Assembly (NCBI GenBank): GCA_020630915.1
Contig: JAHDIF010000004.1
Location: 62,001 to 126,000, forward strand
Source: Dokdonia sp.
Lineage (GTDB): Bacteria; Bacteroidota; Bacteroidia; Flavobacteriales; Flavobacteriaceae
Direction of reading: 5' to 3'
Length of the DNA: 64,000 nt
Shown here: piece after piece, positions 9,053-17,546 of the stretch
Position numbering within the stretch: position 1 is the stretch's first letter
Layout: every line of letters starts with the position of its first letter
Notes under the pieces: generated by a model
Databases searched by the model: none
What the model was told of the DNA's origin: nothing
What the model saw: only the letters and a program-made list of their open reading frames with translations
Translations under genes and position numbers: made by a program

Positions 9053-10015
9053 TTGAATACAAAGCAATTCATAAAGATTTTAAAAATAGGACTCCCACTT
9101 TTGTTGGGAGTTTTTTTAATGTGGCTTTGGCTGGGTAAAATGACACCAGATGAAAGAGCAGATCTCTGGTTTAATATTAAAAATGCAAATCCCTTGTGGA
9201 TCATACTCTCCTTCATTATGTCTATTTTTAGTCATATCTCAAGAGCATATCGTTGGAAGTTTTTATTAGAACCCTTAGGCTATAAACCAAAATTAGGCAA
9301 TAGTCTTGCAGCAGTGATGACTGGATATTTTGCCAATACGTTTGTACTACGTTCTGGTGAAGTATTAAGAGCAGTGGCAATTAAGAGAACAGATACGATC
9401 CCTTTTGACAAAGCTTTTGGCACAGTGGTTTCGGAACGCATAGCAGATCTTGTGATGTTGCTTTTTGTAATGGTAGCAGCTGTAAGTCTTCAATCTGCAG
9501 AGCTCATAGATTATTTTAAGGAAGAAGCAAACCCCATTCCCTCCATTATAGGAATGGCAGTGCTTCTTATATCTGGAATTATCGCATTGCGCATTCTAAA
9601 AAAATCTTCTCATCCTTTTATTTTAAAAATTAGAACTTTTGGCCTGGGTATTCTGGATGGAGTAAAGAGCATTTTGAATATGAAAAAAAATGCAGCATTT
9701 ATTTTTCATACGCTATTTATATGGACCATGTACATCTCTATGTTCTGGATTGTAACCTTGTGCGTTCCTGGTCTCCAGGATATTTCTCCAGGTGTAACGC
9801 TCGCGGCTTTTGTTATTGGAGCTTTTTCTATGAGCGCCACTAATGCTGGGATGGGTTTATATCCACTCGCCATGGCAGCAATATTTACATTTTTTGGCTA
9901 TGCAGAGACAGACGGAGACACCTTTGGAGGAATTATCTGGGGCACCCAAACAATTTTTAACATAGTCGTGGGTGGAAGTTGCGCTCTTTACACCCTAGTT
10001 TTAAACAAGCGCTAA
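9053..10015 (+). CDS. Lysylphosphatidylglycerol synthase-like transmembrane (UPF0104) protein
   Basis: The 320-residue protein is polytopic, with about eight hydrophobic segments, and matches the LPG_synthase_TM/YbhN group: SRAYRWKFLLEPLGY, then GYFANTFVLRSGEVLRA and FGTVVSERIADLVML. It has no cytosolic transferase domain, so a lysyl- or alanyl-PG synthase activity cannot be assumed; a flippase or lipid-related role is possible. The start is TTG at 9053, 2 bp after panD, and no alternative ATG precedes the first helix. An intrinsic-terminator-like hairpin overlaps codons 13-22, so output of this gene may be attenuated relative to panCD. Confidence 0.8.
   Translation: MNTKQFIKILKIGLPLLLGVFLMWLWLGKMTPDERADLWFNIKNANPLWIILSFIMSIFSHISRAYRWKFLLEPLGYKPKLGNSLAAVMTGYFANTFVLRSGEVLRAVAIKRTDTIPFDKAFGTVVSERIADLVMLLFVMVAAVSLQSAELIDYFKEEANPIPSIIGMAVLLISGIIALRILKKSSHPFILKIRTFGLGILDGVKSILNMKKNAAFIFHTLFIWTMYISMFWIVTLCVPGLQDISPGVTLAAFVIGAFSMSATNAGMGLYPLAMAAIFTFFGYAETDGDTFGGIIWGTQTIFNIVVGGSCALYTLVLNKR
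9091..9117 (+). terminator. Terminator-like hairpin inside the start of the UPF0104 gene
   Basis: ACTCCCA (9091-9097) pairs perfectly with TGGGAGT (9105-9111), with a 7-nt loop and a run of seven T at 9111-9117. It has the form of a Rho-independent terminator but is coding sequence for LPLLLGVF. It could end panCD transcription or attenuate the downstream gene. Confidence 0.45.
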
Positions 10016-10050
10016 AATTTTAGTACATTAGAATTCTAAAAAATTCTACT

Positions 10051-11199
10051 ATGTACTCTAGATTAGTCATTCTCTTTTCATTCTTATTTACTTTTTCTCT
10101 TTCTGCTCAGATACAATACGAAGAAATTCAATCTGCTCGATTAGGAGAAGCTAGACAGCTTAAGATACAGCTCCCAAGAAATTATGATAGTAATACTGAA
10201 AAAACATATCCGGTTCTTGTAGTGCTCGACGGTGACTACCTTTTTGAACCTGTAGCAGGAATGACAGACTATTACAGCTATTGGGAGGAAATGCCAGAAG
10301 TAATCGTTGTGGGCGTTATACAAGGTGATACAAGAGAAGACGACACCTTATATGATGAAATAAACTTTCTTCCCACAGAAACAGGCACTTCTTTTTTTGA
10401 ATTTTTAGGCCTTGAATTAATGCCGTGGCTGGATAATAAATATCGTACCAGCAATTTCAGGATTGCTGTGGGCCATGATATGACGGCTAATTTTATGAAT
10501 TACTACTTAATGAAAGAAACAGCCCTATTTCAAGGATATGTCTCATTAAGCCCTGATCTAGCGCCAGAGATGGATGTAAGACTTGTAGACCAACTTGGAA
10601 AAACACAGCAAAAAATCTTCTACTATCTAGCAACAGGAACAGATGATATTAAACCACTACGAGAAGGAACTGAGGTGCTAGACAGTCAACTTAAGTTGGT
10701 CTCTAATGACAACTTAAAATACTATTATGATAACTTTGAAGGAGCAACGCATTACTCTTTAGTAGGACGTGCAATCCCCAAAGCCTTAGAAGACATTTTC
10801 TCTATTTATAAACCGATTAGTAAGAAAGAATACAAAGAGGTGATTTTGAAACTTACAGGGTCTCCATATGACTATTTAGTAGATAAGTATGCTACTGTTA
10901 AAAACCTGTTCGGGTTGGATGATAAAATACGTGTAAATGACTTTACCGCTATCTCAAAAGCCTTGCAGAAAAAAGGTGACTGGACAGGACTTGAAAATCT
11001 AGGAAAACTAGCTCGAGCTAACTATCCAGATACTATGCTAGGCAATTATTATATGGCTTTATCCTTGGAAAGGCGTGGTGAGCCTAAAAAGGCTATGCGA
11101 ATGTATCAAAATGCATATCTACTTGAAGAAATATCCTTCCTAACGAAAGATCTCATGCTAGACAAAGCAGATGATATTAAGGCAGATTTTGGGTATTAA
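10051..11199 (+). CDS. Secreted alpha/beta-hydrolase (putative esterase family) lacking the nucleophile Ser
   Basis: The 382-residue protein begins with a signal peptide (LVILFSFLFTFSLSAQ). The hydrolase part resembles the IroE/esterase-D group: YPVLVVLDGDYLF for the oxyanion strand and FRIAVGHDMTANF at the nucleophile elbow. In active members the elbow reads G-H-S-x-G; here residue 143 is Asp and the last Gly is Thr. A His is present at 234 (EGATHYSLV) at the usual triad place. About 110 C-terminal residues form a helical, TPR-like part (YYMALSLERRGEPKKAMRMY). It may be a non-catalytic hydrolase-fold protein or use a different mechanism. A hairpin at 11202-11226 ends the unit. Confidence 0.75.
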   Translation: MYSRLVILFSFLFTFSLSAQIQYEEIQSARLGEARQLKIQLPRNYDSNTEKTYPVLVVLDGDYLFEPVAGMTDYYSYWEEMPEVIVVGVIQGDTREDDTLYDEINFLPTETGTSFFEFLGLELMPWLDNKYRTSNFRIAVGHDMTANFMNYYLMKETALFQGYVSLSPDLAPEMDVRLVDQLGKTQQKIFYYLATGTDDIKPLREGTEVLDSQLKLVSNDNLKYYYDNFEGATHYSLVGRAIPKALEDIFSIYKPISKKEYKEVILKLTGSPYDYLVDKYATVKNLFGLDDKIRVNDFTAISKALQKKGDWTGLENLGKLARANYPDTMLGNYYMALSLERRGEPKKAMRMYQNAYLLEEISFLTKDLMLDKADDIKADFGY

Positions 11200-11201
11200 A
11201 A

Positions 11202-11226
11202 AAGGGCACCCTAATGAGGCGCCCTT
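11202..11226. terminator. Bidirectional hairpin terminator
   Basis: AAGGGC (11202-11207) pairs with GCCCTT (11221-11226), extended by CC/GG across a mismatch. It lies between convergent genes, 3 bp past the first stop. Confidence 0.6.
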
Positions 11227-11245
11227 AAACTTTAGAAAGCACTTA

Positions 11246-12292
11246 TTACTTTTTAATAATTCTTTTAACAGCTGTAGAACCGTTAATTGACACCTCTACA
11301 AAATAAACGCCTTTTGTCAAAGAAGAGATATTGATAGTAGATTGTACTGTACCAACATTTTGACGTAACACTTCTTGACCTATTACATTATACATCGCTA
11401 TTTCATCTATGCTATTCTCTGCACTTATTTGAATAGTAGCATCTGCCACACTTGGATAAATACTAAAATTAGAAGTTGTAAACTCATCTGCACTTAAAAG
11501 AGAATTCTCATCCATATATACAAACAGGTTTGCTCTAAAGTTTGCTGCTTCTGCTAATGGACCATGAAAGTTTACGGTTGTCATACCTCCTACCATAATG
11601 AATCCTTCACCCCAAGGTCTCTCTGCCAAAACAACGTCTCCAGCTTGATCTAATCCTTCTACAATTGTCGTAAAATCTGTTGCTGTTATTGTTGCATGGC
11701 TATAGCTAGATCCCGTCATGGCAGTCGCAGTAGGCGTATTAGGACCTGCAATCGCAGGATGTGCTGCATCTGCCTCAACATTGCTATTAAAAGTTGGACC
11801 TCCATAATTCAGTACAGTTCCTCCAAAACCGAAATCCATACCGTCTCCTTCATTAGGCGCAGAATTTATGATCAAACTTCCCCCATCAAAAACCCATTCC
11901 TCAATAGCAGTCATATTTGCTGTAAGAAAAGTCTCTAGCTCATCTGCACCACTATCACTACCGTCTATAAATATAAATACTGTATCATCAGAAAAGACCG
12001 TTGCAAAATCTAAAGCTTCAAATGTATCTAAAGTCCATCCTCCAGCTCCAAAAGCAAGATCCATTGCCTCACCATTAGTTGCACTACCCCAAGGTTCTCC
12101 TACATTAGAGCGTAGGTAATACTTGTCTCCTGGAGCTGCAGCTGCTGTATTCTCAGGAAGGTTCAGAGAGATGGCAAATACATCTGAACACTCATCTGTA
12201 GGCTCAGAACTCGTTGAGCATTGCGCATTAACTTGATAAGAAGCGACTACAAAGAGTGCGCTCATCAATAATTTAAAAGTAATTTTTTTCAT
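11246..12292 (-). CDS. Secreted protein with type IX secretion (type A) sorting domain
   Basis: From the ATG at 12292 the product has 348 residues; an extension to 12331 is unlikely because the signal peptide MKKITFKLLMSALFVVASYQVNAQ starts here. The middle region (FIFIDGSDSGADELETFL, EEWVFDGGSLIIN, VVLAERPWGEGFIMVGGM) looks like a flavodoxin or GATase-like alpha/beta fold; that reading is tentative and I see no catalytic Cys in it. The last 75 residues form a standard sorting tail: FSIYPS, IAMYNVIGQEV, LTKGVYFVEV and KRIIKK. It should cross the outer membrane through the PorV/Sov route and be attached to the surface or released. Confidence 0.85.
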   Translation of the reverse strand: MKKITFKLLMSALFVVASYQVNAQCSTSSEPTDECSDVFAISLNLPENTAAAAPGDKYYLRSNVGEPWGSATNGEAMDLAFGAGGWTLDTFEALDFATVFSDDTVFIFIDGSDSGADELETFLTANMTAIEEWVFDGGSLIINSAPNEGDGMDFGFGGTVLNYGGPTFNSNVEADAAHPAIAGPNTPTATAMTGSSYSHATITATDFTTIVEGLDQAGDVVLAERPWGEGFIMVGGMTTVNFHGPLAEAANFRANLFVYMDENSLLSADEFTTSNFSIYPSVADATIQISAENSIDEIAMYNVIGQEVLRQNVGTVQSTINISSLTKGVYFVEVSINGSTAVKRIIKK

Positions 12293-12455
12293 AATAAATG
12301 ATTTTAGTTGTTTGAAATTGTCCCCTGACAAATTCTTCAGACAAATTTAATTAATATTCTCTAGGGCATTTACCCCTTTTTTTTAAAATCCTTAATACCT
12401 TGCTGAACGGTAAAAATTACCTTCTAAATTGTAATCAACAAGAAAACAACCTTGT

Positions 12456-13829
12456 ATGGCCAAAACAAAAACCACCTTTTTCTGTCAAAACTGCGGAGCA
12501 CAGTACGCTAAGTGGGCAGGTCAGTGCCATGCCTGCAAAGAATGGAATACCATTGTAGAAGAAGTTGTTCAAAAAGAAGATAAAAAAGATTGGAAACAGG
12601 GGACTTCCGCTTTCGCGAAAGCAGAAAAAAGAGTGTCCAAAGCGCTCAAAATAGATGAAATCTCCACCTCTCCAGAAAAACGCCTCAATACCAAAAACCA
12701 AGAGCTCAACAGGGTTTTAGGAGGAGGTCTAGTGCCAGGATCGCTCACCCTTTTAGGAGGTGAACCAGGTATAGGTAAAAGTACCTTATGCCTACAGATA
12801 TCACTCAATCTACCCTACAAAACACTGTATGTTTCTGGAGAAGAAAGCCAGCAACAAATAAAAATGCGTGCAGAACGTATCAACCCAGATAGCTCGCAAT
12901 GCTACATCCTTTCTGAAACTAAGACGCAAAATATATTTAAACACGTTTCAGAACTGGAGCCAGATATACTCATTATAGATTCTATACAAACGTTACATAC
13001 CAACCATATAGAAAGTAGCCCCGGTAGCGTGTCTCAGATACGAGAGACTACCGCAGAGCTTATAAAATTTGCAAAAGAAACCAGCACTCCTGTTATTCTC
13101 ATCGGTCATATCACTAAGGACGGAAACATAGCCGGTCCCAAAATTTTGGAGCATATGGTAGATACTGTGCTACAGTTTGAAGGAGACCGCAATCACGTAT
13201 ATCGTATTCTAAGAGCGCACAAAAATAGATTTGGTAGCACCAATGAGTTAGGCATTTACGAAATGCAAGGAAGCGGCCTGAGAGAAGTATCTAACCCAAG
13301 CGAAATCCTCATTTCTAAAAATGACGAAGATCTAAGCGGCACCGTAATAGCAGCTACTTTAGAAGGAATGCGACCGCTTATGATAGAGATACAAGCGCTC
13401 GTAAGTACAGCGGTTTATGGCACTCCGCAACGTAGCACTACAGGTTATAATGTAAAACGTCTTAATATGCTACTTGCCGTTTTAGAAAAACGCGCAGGCT
13501 TTAAACTAGGTGCAAAAGATGTCTTTCTAAACGTAACAGGCGGTATTTCTGTAGATGATCCAGCGATCGACCTAGCCGTAGTGGCCGCTGTTTTAAGCTC
13601 TAATGTAGACATCGCTGTAGACAAGTCTCTATGTTTTGCGGCAGAGATAGGCCTTGCTGGCGAAGTACGCCCTGTAAACAGGGTAGAACAACGCATCCTT
13701 GAGGCAGAAAAGCTAGGGTTTACCAGTATTATTATTTCTAAATACTGTAAGATTCCAGATGGAAATTACGGCATCAATATCATTAAACTAGGGAAAGTTC
13801 ATGATATGGTGAGGCATTTATTTGGGTAG
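12456..13829 (+). CDS. radA: DNA repair protein RadA (branch-migration helicase)
   Basis: The 457-residue protein aids homologous recombination by extending and migrating branches. A zinc finger (Cys10, Cys13, Cys24, Cys27) opens the protein; the RecA-like core has Walker A GGEPGIGKST at 101-110, DILIIDSIQT as Walker B and the RadA signature HKNRFGSTNE. The C-terminal Lon-protease-like domain includes GGISVDDPAIDLAV. Length is normal. The 14-bp palindrome at 12609-12622 encodes AFAKA at residues 52-56, in the linker between zinc finger and ATPase, where an insertion should be tolerated. A degenerate palindrome follows the stop codon. Confidence 0.97.
   Translation: MAKTKTTFFCQNCGAQYAKWAGQCHACKEWNTIVEEVVQKEDKKDWKQGTSAFAKAEKRVSKALKIDEISTSPEKRLNTKNQELNRVLGGGLVPGSLTLLGGEPGIGKSTLCLQISLNLPYKTLYVSGEESQQQIKMRAERINPDSSQCYILSETKTQNIFKHVSELEPDILIIDSIQTLHTNHIESSPGSVSQIRETTAELIKFAKETSTPVILIGHITKDGNIAGPKILEHMVDTVLQFEGDRNHVYRILRAHKNRFGSTNELGIYEMQGSGLREVSNPSEILISKNDEDLSGTVIAATLEGMRPLMIEIQALVSTAVYGTPQRSTTGYNVKRLNMLLAVLEKRAGFKLGAKDVFLNVTGGISVDDPAIDLAVVAAVLSSNVDIAVDKSLCFAAEIGLAGEVRPVNRVEQRILEAEKLGFTSIIISKYCKIPDGNYGINIIKLGKVHDMVRHLFG
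12609..12622. repeat. 14-bp palindrome inside radA
   Basis: Perfect GCTTTCGCGAAAGC, read as AFAKA (residues 52-56) in the RadA linker. Confidence 0.95.
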
Positions 13830-13834
13830 AATTA

Positions 13835-13850
13835 CGCTTTCGCGAAAAAG
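13835..13850. repeat. Degenerate palindrome downstream of radA
   Basis: CGCTTTCGCGAAAAAG keeps the left arm and centre of the palindrome; the right arm has changed. It begins 5 nt after the radA stop. Confidence 0.7.
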
Positions 13851-13876
13851 TAATTAACACAAGAATTTAACTTCTA

Positions 13877-14443
13877 TTAATTATCCCCTTCTACTGTTTT
13901 TCTCAGATTTAATGATGATATCGTATTCAAAATAGTTTCTTGATCAGAAATAAAGTGAGTTCGACCAGAGCCAACACGATCAGGAACTAGCAAAATTCCA
14001 TTGCCCTTAACATCCGCAAACAATATGCCTGCATCATAAGCATACTCACTACCATCGTCTAAAGAATCTCGATATGAATAAATTTCAATAGTATGGATAT
14101 CGATATTTGGAAAATGAATACTTGATTCTGGCCTATTGTAATTAAGTTCATCGAGCCTTTTAAAAACTTGCTCTTCACTCTGTTTTACTGCAGGTTTGAA
14201 ATAGTCTAATAATGTTAAAGGATCTTCGTAATACTCAAAACTGAATTCTAAAAGTTTTTCAAACAAAGTTTCAGAATTCTTTCTATGACGCAAGGGTAGG
14301 TAAAATTTTGATGAAGTACTTGTTTTGCCTGCATTATTGACAGTAAGAGAATCGCATTGAAAATGACCCATAGTACGTCCTATGAGTTGATTTAAAAGTT
14401 GTAAATCTTCATTTCCTATTAAATAATTTTCCAAAGTTTTCAC
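13877..14443 (-). CDS. Hypothetical protein, 188 residues
   Basis: I do not recognise this family. The protein is soluble with no signal peptide or membrane segment. The N-terminal half is helical and charged (RKNSETLFEKLLEFSFEYYEDP). The C-terminal half is beta-rich (IDIHTIEIYSYRDS, AYDAGILFADVKGNGILLVPDRVGSG). The frame ends only 3 bp after the start region of the neighbouring aldo/keto reductase unit (stop at 14447), so the two are probably co-transcribed from the reductase side. Base composition resembles neighbours. A role cannot be assigned from sequence alone. Confidence 0.6.
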   Translation of the reverse strand: MKTLENYLIGNEDLQLLNQLIGRTMGHFQCDSLTVNNAGKTSTSSKFYLPLRHRKNSETLFEKLLEFSFEYYEDPLTLLDYFKPAVKQSEEQVFKRLDELNYNRPESSIHFPNIDIHTIEIYSYRDSLDDGSEYAYDAGILFADVKGNGILLVPDRVGSGRTHFISDQETILNTISSLNLRKTVEGDN

Positions 14444-14446
14444 GTA

Positions 14447-15481
14447 TTAAGGCGCCGGATTAGGAATTGCATTGTGCACTTCATTGATTGCCTTAAGGAC
14501 TTCACTAGAAAGGTTTACATCAATACTTCCTATATTTTCTTTTAATTGTTTTACAGAAGTAGCTCCTATAATATTTGCGGTCACAAAAGGTCTTGTGTTT
14601 ACAAAAGCCAGTGACATATGCGTTAAGCTCAAACCGTGATCATCTGCAATTTGCTTGTAACGTCTTGTTGCTTTAAAGCAGTTCTCATTGTGATATCTAT
14701 TGTAATTAGGATATATACTCACACGACCATCTGCTGGATATTCCTCTAAGTATTTTCCAGTAAGCATCCCAAAACCAAGCGGAGAATAGGGTAAGTGCCC
14801 TACATTCTCACGGTGCATAATCTCGGTAAGTCCTACCTCATCTTTTCTATTAAGTAGACTATATGGATTTTGAACAGTACGCATCTTAGGAGCTCCTTTG
14901 CGCGCTTCTTCAAGATAACGAGATAATCCAAAAGGAGTCTCGTTAGAGAGGCCTATGTGTCTTATTTTACCCGCCTTGATAAAAATGTTGAGGCTCTCCA
15001 GTATTTCAGCAAAGTTATCCTTCCACGCTTCGTTCTCGTCGTGGGTATATCCTAATTGACCAAAAAAATTGGACTTACGCTCTGGCCAATGCAGTTGGTA
15101 CAAATCTATATAATCTGTACCCATTCGTTTTAAACTTTTATGAATAGCATCTTCTATCTCATGTTTTGCAAAACCTCCCGTGCGAATATGCTTTGTATAG
15201 TCTCCAGGCCCGCATATTTTTGAAGCAATAACCACCTTGTCACGGTTGCTATGTTTTTTTAACCAAGAGCCTATAATGAGTTCTGTATGACCATAGGTCT
15301 CCGCTCGAGCATTAGGCACACTATATAGCTCTGCAGTATCAATAAAATTTACACCTTGACTTAGGGCATAATCTAACTGTGCGTGGCCTTCTTCTTCTAT
15401 GTTTTGCTCTCCCCAAGTCATCGAACCTAGGCATATTTTTGAGACTTTAATGTCTGTATCAGGTATTGTGGTGTATTTCAT
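14447..15481 (-). CDS. NADP-dependent aldo/keto reductase, Tas/YajO-like
   Basis: The 344-residue protein is a TIM-barrel oxidoreductase that reduces carbonyl substrates with NAD(P)H. The catalytic tetrad is complete: Asp48 and Tyr53 in FIDTAELYSVP, Lys88 in VVIASKI and His131 in YIDLYQLHWP. The N-terminus KYTTIPDTDIKVSKICLGSM and the length match the E. coli Tas subgroup. The natural substrate cannot be read from sequence. Its ATG lies 9 nt downstream (in the gene's direction) of a CCGCGAAGGCGG hairpin repeat that occurs at the same place before other genes in the window. Confidence 0.9.
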   Translation of the reverse strand: MKYTTIPDTDIKVSKICLGSMTWGEQNIEEEGHAQLDYALSQGVNFIDTAELYSVPNARAETYGHTELIIGSWLKKHSNRDKVVIASKICGPGDYTKHIRTGGFAKHEIEDAIHKSLKRMGTDYIDLYQLHWPERKSNFFGQLGYTHDENEAWKDNFAEILESLNIFIKAGKIRHIGLSNETPFGLSRYLEEARKGAPKMRTVQNPYSLLNRKDEVGLTEIMHRENVGHLPYSPLGFGMLTGKYLEEYPADGRVSIYPNYNRYHNENCFKATRRYKQIADDHGLSLTHMSLAFVNTRPFVTANIIGATSVKQLKENIGSIDVNLSSEVLKAINEVHNAIPNPAP

Positions 15482-15490
15482 CTTGAATAA

Positions 15491-15528
15491 ATTTCCGCGA
15501 AGGCGGAAATCTCATCCACACAATCGCA
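15491..15528 (-). repeat. Hairpin repeat family B, copy 1
   Basis: On the minus strand the unit ends in ATTTCCGC-CTTC-GCGGAAAT, an 8-bp stem with a CTTC loop, 9 nt before the aldo/keto reductase ATG. The flank TGCGATTGTGTGGATGAG is shared with other copies. Confidence 0.85.
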
Positions 15529-15580
15529 AGGTTTTTTAATTCTATAGGTTTCCCTTGTACAAGAGAAACATTTATAAGTC

Positions 15581-15610
15581 GAAGGCGGAAATCTCATCCA
15601 CACAATCGCA
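15581..15610 (-). repeat. Hairpin repeat family B, copy 2 (truncated)
   Basis: These 30 bases are identical to 15499-15528. The left arm of the hairpin is missing, so this copy is truncated. It lies in the spacer between the OmpA-like and aldo/keto reductase genes. Confidence 0.9.
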
Positions 15611-15656
15611 CTATTTTTTTAAGATTAAAGAGGCCTCATTAGAAGAGACTTTTCTA

Positions 15657-16640
15657 TTAATTAATATCCTTTAGCAGCGCAGTCACCTCGTCTAATTTAG
15701 GCGTGAGTACTACTTCTATTCGTCTGTTTTTTGCTTTGTTTTCTGCTGTATCATTTGGTGCTATAGGTGCATATTCACCTCGTCCGGCAGCAGTTAAGTT
15801 TTTAGGATCTATCTTATTATTTTCTCTTAGGATGTTTACAATAGCGGTAGCTCTTTTTGCAGAGAGATCCCAGTTTCCTTTTAGGTTACCACTTCCTGCA
15901 TAAGGCACATCATCTGTATGACCTTCAATAAGTACCGCAATATCTGGGTTTTGAGCGAGTACTTTTCCTAGTTCTACTACAGCAGTTTTACCATTTGCTC
16001 CCACGGTCCAACTTCCAGAAGCAAACAGTAATTTATTTTCTAAGGAGACATATACCTTACCGTCTCTCTGCTCTACCGTAAGTCCTTTTCCTTCAAAGTC
16101 AGTAAGGGCTTTAGAAATCGCATCTTTTAACGCTCGCATCGAAGCATCTTTAGATGCGATCACGCTTTCTAACTCATCTACTCTTGAAGAACGCTCTGCC
16201 AGGTCTCTCTGTAATTGTTCTAGTCGAGTGCGCTCTTGTGTTAAGGCTTTTTCTTTTTGAGAAAGCTCTGCCTGCTTTGCTTCTAATTGCGCCAGGAGCT
16301 CTCTGTTTTTCTTAGAATTTTCGGCAATGCTTGCACTACTATTTGCTTCGAGTGCATCGTAAGAGGCTTGTAGGGTTTCTAGTTGCGCTTTCGCGGAAGC
16401 GTATTCCCTCCTCAAATCTTCTAGAGACAATGCCGCATCTGCAAGTTGAGCATCTGTAATTGAGTGTTCTTTTTTAAGTGCTGCCAGTTCTTTTTGAGCT
16501 GCCGTAAGGTCGCTAGACGTCGTCCTATTTTCCTTACGAAGTCTGGCGTACTTAGACTCAAGGTCTTCAAATACTTTTTTGGACACACAGGAAGTAAGTG
16601 TCATTCCTGCAAGGCATATGATAAAAATCTTTTTGATCAT
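15657..16640 (-). CDS. OmpA-family peptidoglycan-binding lipoprotein
   Basis: The 327-residue protein has a lipoprotein signal (FIICLAGMTLTSC, lipobox Cys18), a long coiled coil at about residues 22-175 rich in E, K, A and Q, and a C-terminal OmpA domain. That domain contains LIEGHTDDVPYAGSG, NWDLSAKRATAIV and KNRRIEVVLTP, which bind diaminopimelate in peptidoglycan. It should tether the outer membrane to the wall. A degenerate palindrome at 16385-16400 is read as YASAKA inside the coiled coil. The gene lies 22 bp after xth, probably in the same transcript. Confidence 0.9.
   Translation of the reverse strand: MIKKIFIICLAGMTLTSCVSKKVFEDLESKYARLRKENRTTSSDLTAAQKELAALKKEHSITDAQLADAALSLEDLRREYASAKAQLETLQASYDALEANSSASIAENSKKNRELLAQLEAKQAELSQKEKALTQERTRLEQLQRDLAERSSRVDELESVIASKDASMRALKDAISKALTDFEGKGLTVEQRDGKVYVSLENKLLFASGSWTVGANGKTAVVELGKVLAQNPDIAVLIEGHTDDVPYAGSGNLKGNWDLSAKRATAIVNILRENNKIDPKNLTAAGRGEYAPIAPNDTAENKAKNRRIEVVLTPKLDEVTALLKDIN
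16385..16400. repeat. Degenerate palindrome inside the OmpA-like gene
   Basis: GCGCTTTCGCGGAAGC differs from the palindrome core at one inner position; read as ASAKA in the coiled coil. Confidence 0.7.
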
Positions 16641-16662
16641 CTCTTTGGGTTATTCTTGTTAT

Positions 16663-17424
16663 TCAAAATTTTAATTGCACCATATGAGGGCAGTGATCGC
16701 TATGCATCGCTTCTTTAAGGATAATGGCTCTCTCTATATTTGCCTCTAAAGGAGCACTTACCATATTGTAATCTATACGCCAGCCCTTGTTATTGGCACG
16801 GGCATTAGCCCTGTAACTCCACCACGTATAGTTATCGGGTTCTTTGTTAAGATGTCTGAAAGAGTCTATAAAACCGCTTCTCATAAAATTACCAATCCAC
16901 TCGCGTTCTACAGGTAAAAACCCACTCACATTTTTATTACGTATAGGGTCGTGTATATCTATAGCCTCATGACAGATATTGTAGTCTCCTCCTATCACTA
17001 GATTAGGAATATCTTTCTTAAGTCCATCCACATAGGACTGTAACAAATCCATATACTCCAGCTTATGTTCTAATCTGGCAATATTGGTTCCAGAAGGGAG
17101 ATACATACTCATTACAGACACTTGGTCAAAATCTGCTCGAATATTTCTTCCTTCAAAATCCATAGACTCGATTCCTGTACCGTACTCCACGTGTTTAGGC
17201 TCTTTCTTTGAGAGAATCGCTACGCCACTATACCCTTTTTTCTGGGCACTAAACCAATAGTGATGGTACCCAGCTTCTTCAAAGAGATGGGTCTCTACCT
17301 GATCTGGAGTAGCTTTCGTTTCTTGTATTAATACTACGTCCGGATCTGCGCTTTTAAGCCAGTCTATAAAGCCCTTGCGCAAGGCTGCCCGTATACCGTT
17401 TACATTGTAAGAAATGATTTTCAT
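16663..17424 (-). CDS. xth: Exodeoxyribonuclease III (AP endonuclease)
   Basis: The 253-residue enzyme cuts DNA at abasic sites and degrades 3' ends during base excision repair. It has MKIISYNVNGIRAA at the N-terminus, LIQETKA with the metal-binding Glu, YSGVAILSK, VIGGDYNICHEAID and the C-terminal SDHCPHMVQL with the catalytic Asp-His pair. Length is typical of the ExoA/XthA family. It diverges from the large outer-membrane gene across a 122-bp spacer and leads the OmpA-like gene. Confidence 0.96.
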   Translation of the reverse strand: MKIISYNVNGIRAALRKGFIDWLKSADPDVVLIQETKATPDQVETHLFEEAGYHHYWFSAQKKGYSGVAILSKKEPKHVEYGTGIESMDFEGRNIRADFDQVSVMSMYLPSGTNIARLEHKLEYMDLLQSYVDGLKKDIPNLVIGGDYNICHEAIDIHDPIRNKNVSGFLPVEREWIGNFMRSGFIDSFRHLNKEPDNYTWWSYRANARANNKGWRIDYNMVSAPLEANIERAIILKEAMHSDHCPHMVQLKF

Positions 17425-17546
17425 AAGGATATCGTTCTTCTTGTGGCGCTAATTTATAAATTAGGGTATCTAAAGTCGTTAAAAACGCCATAAAGTTTAC
17501 CTTTGATTGATTGAAATATTTTCGGCTCTGGTGAGTTTTACTACTA

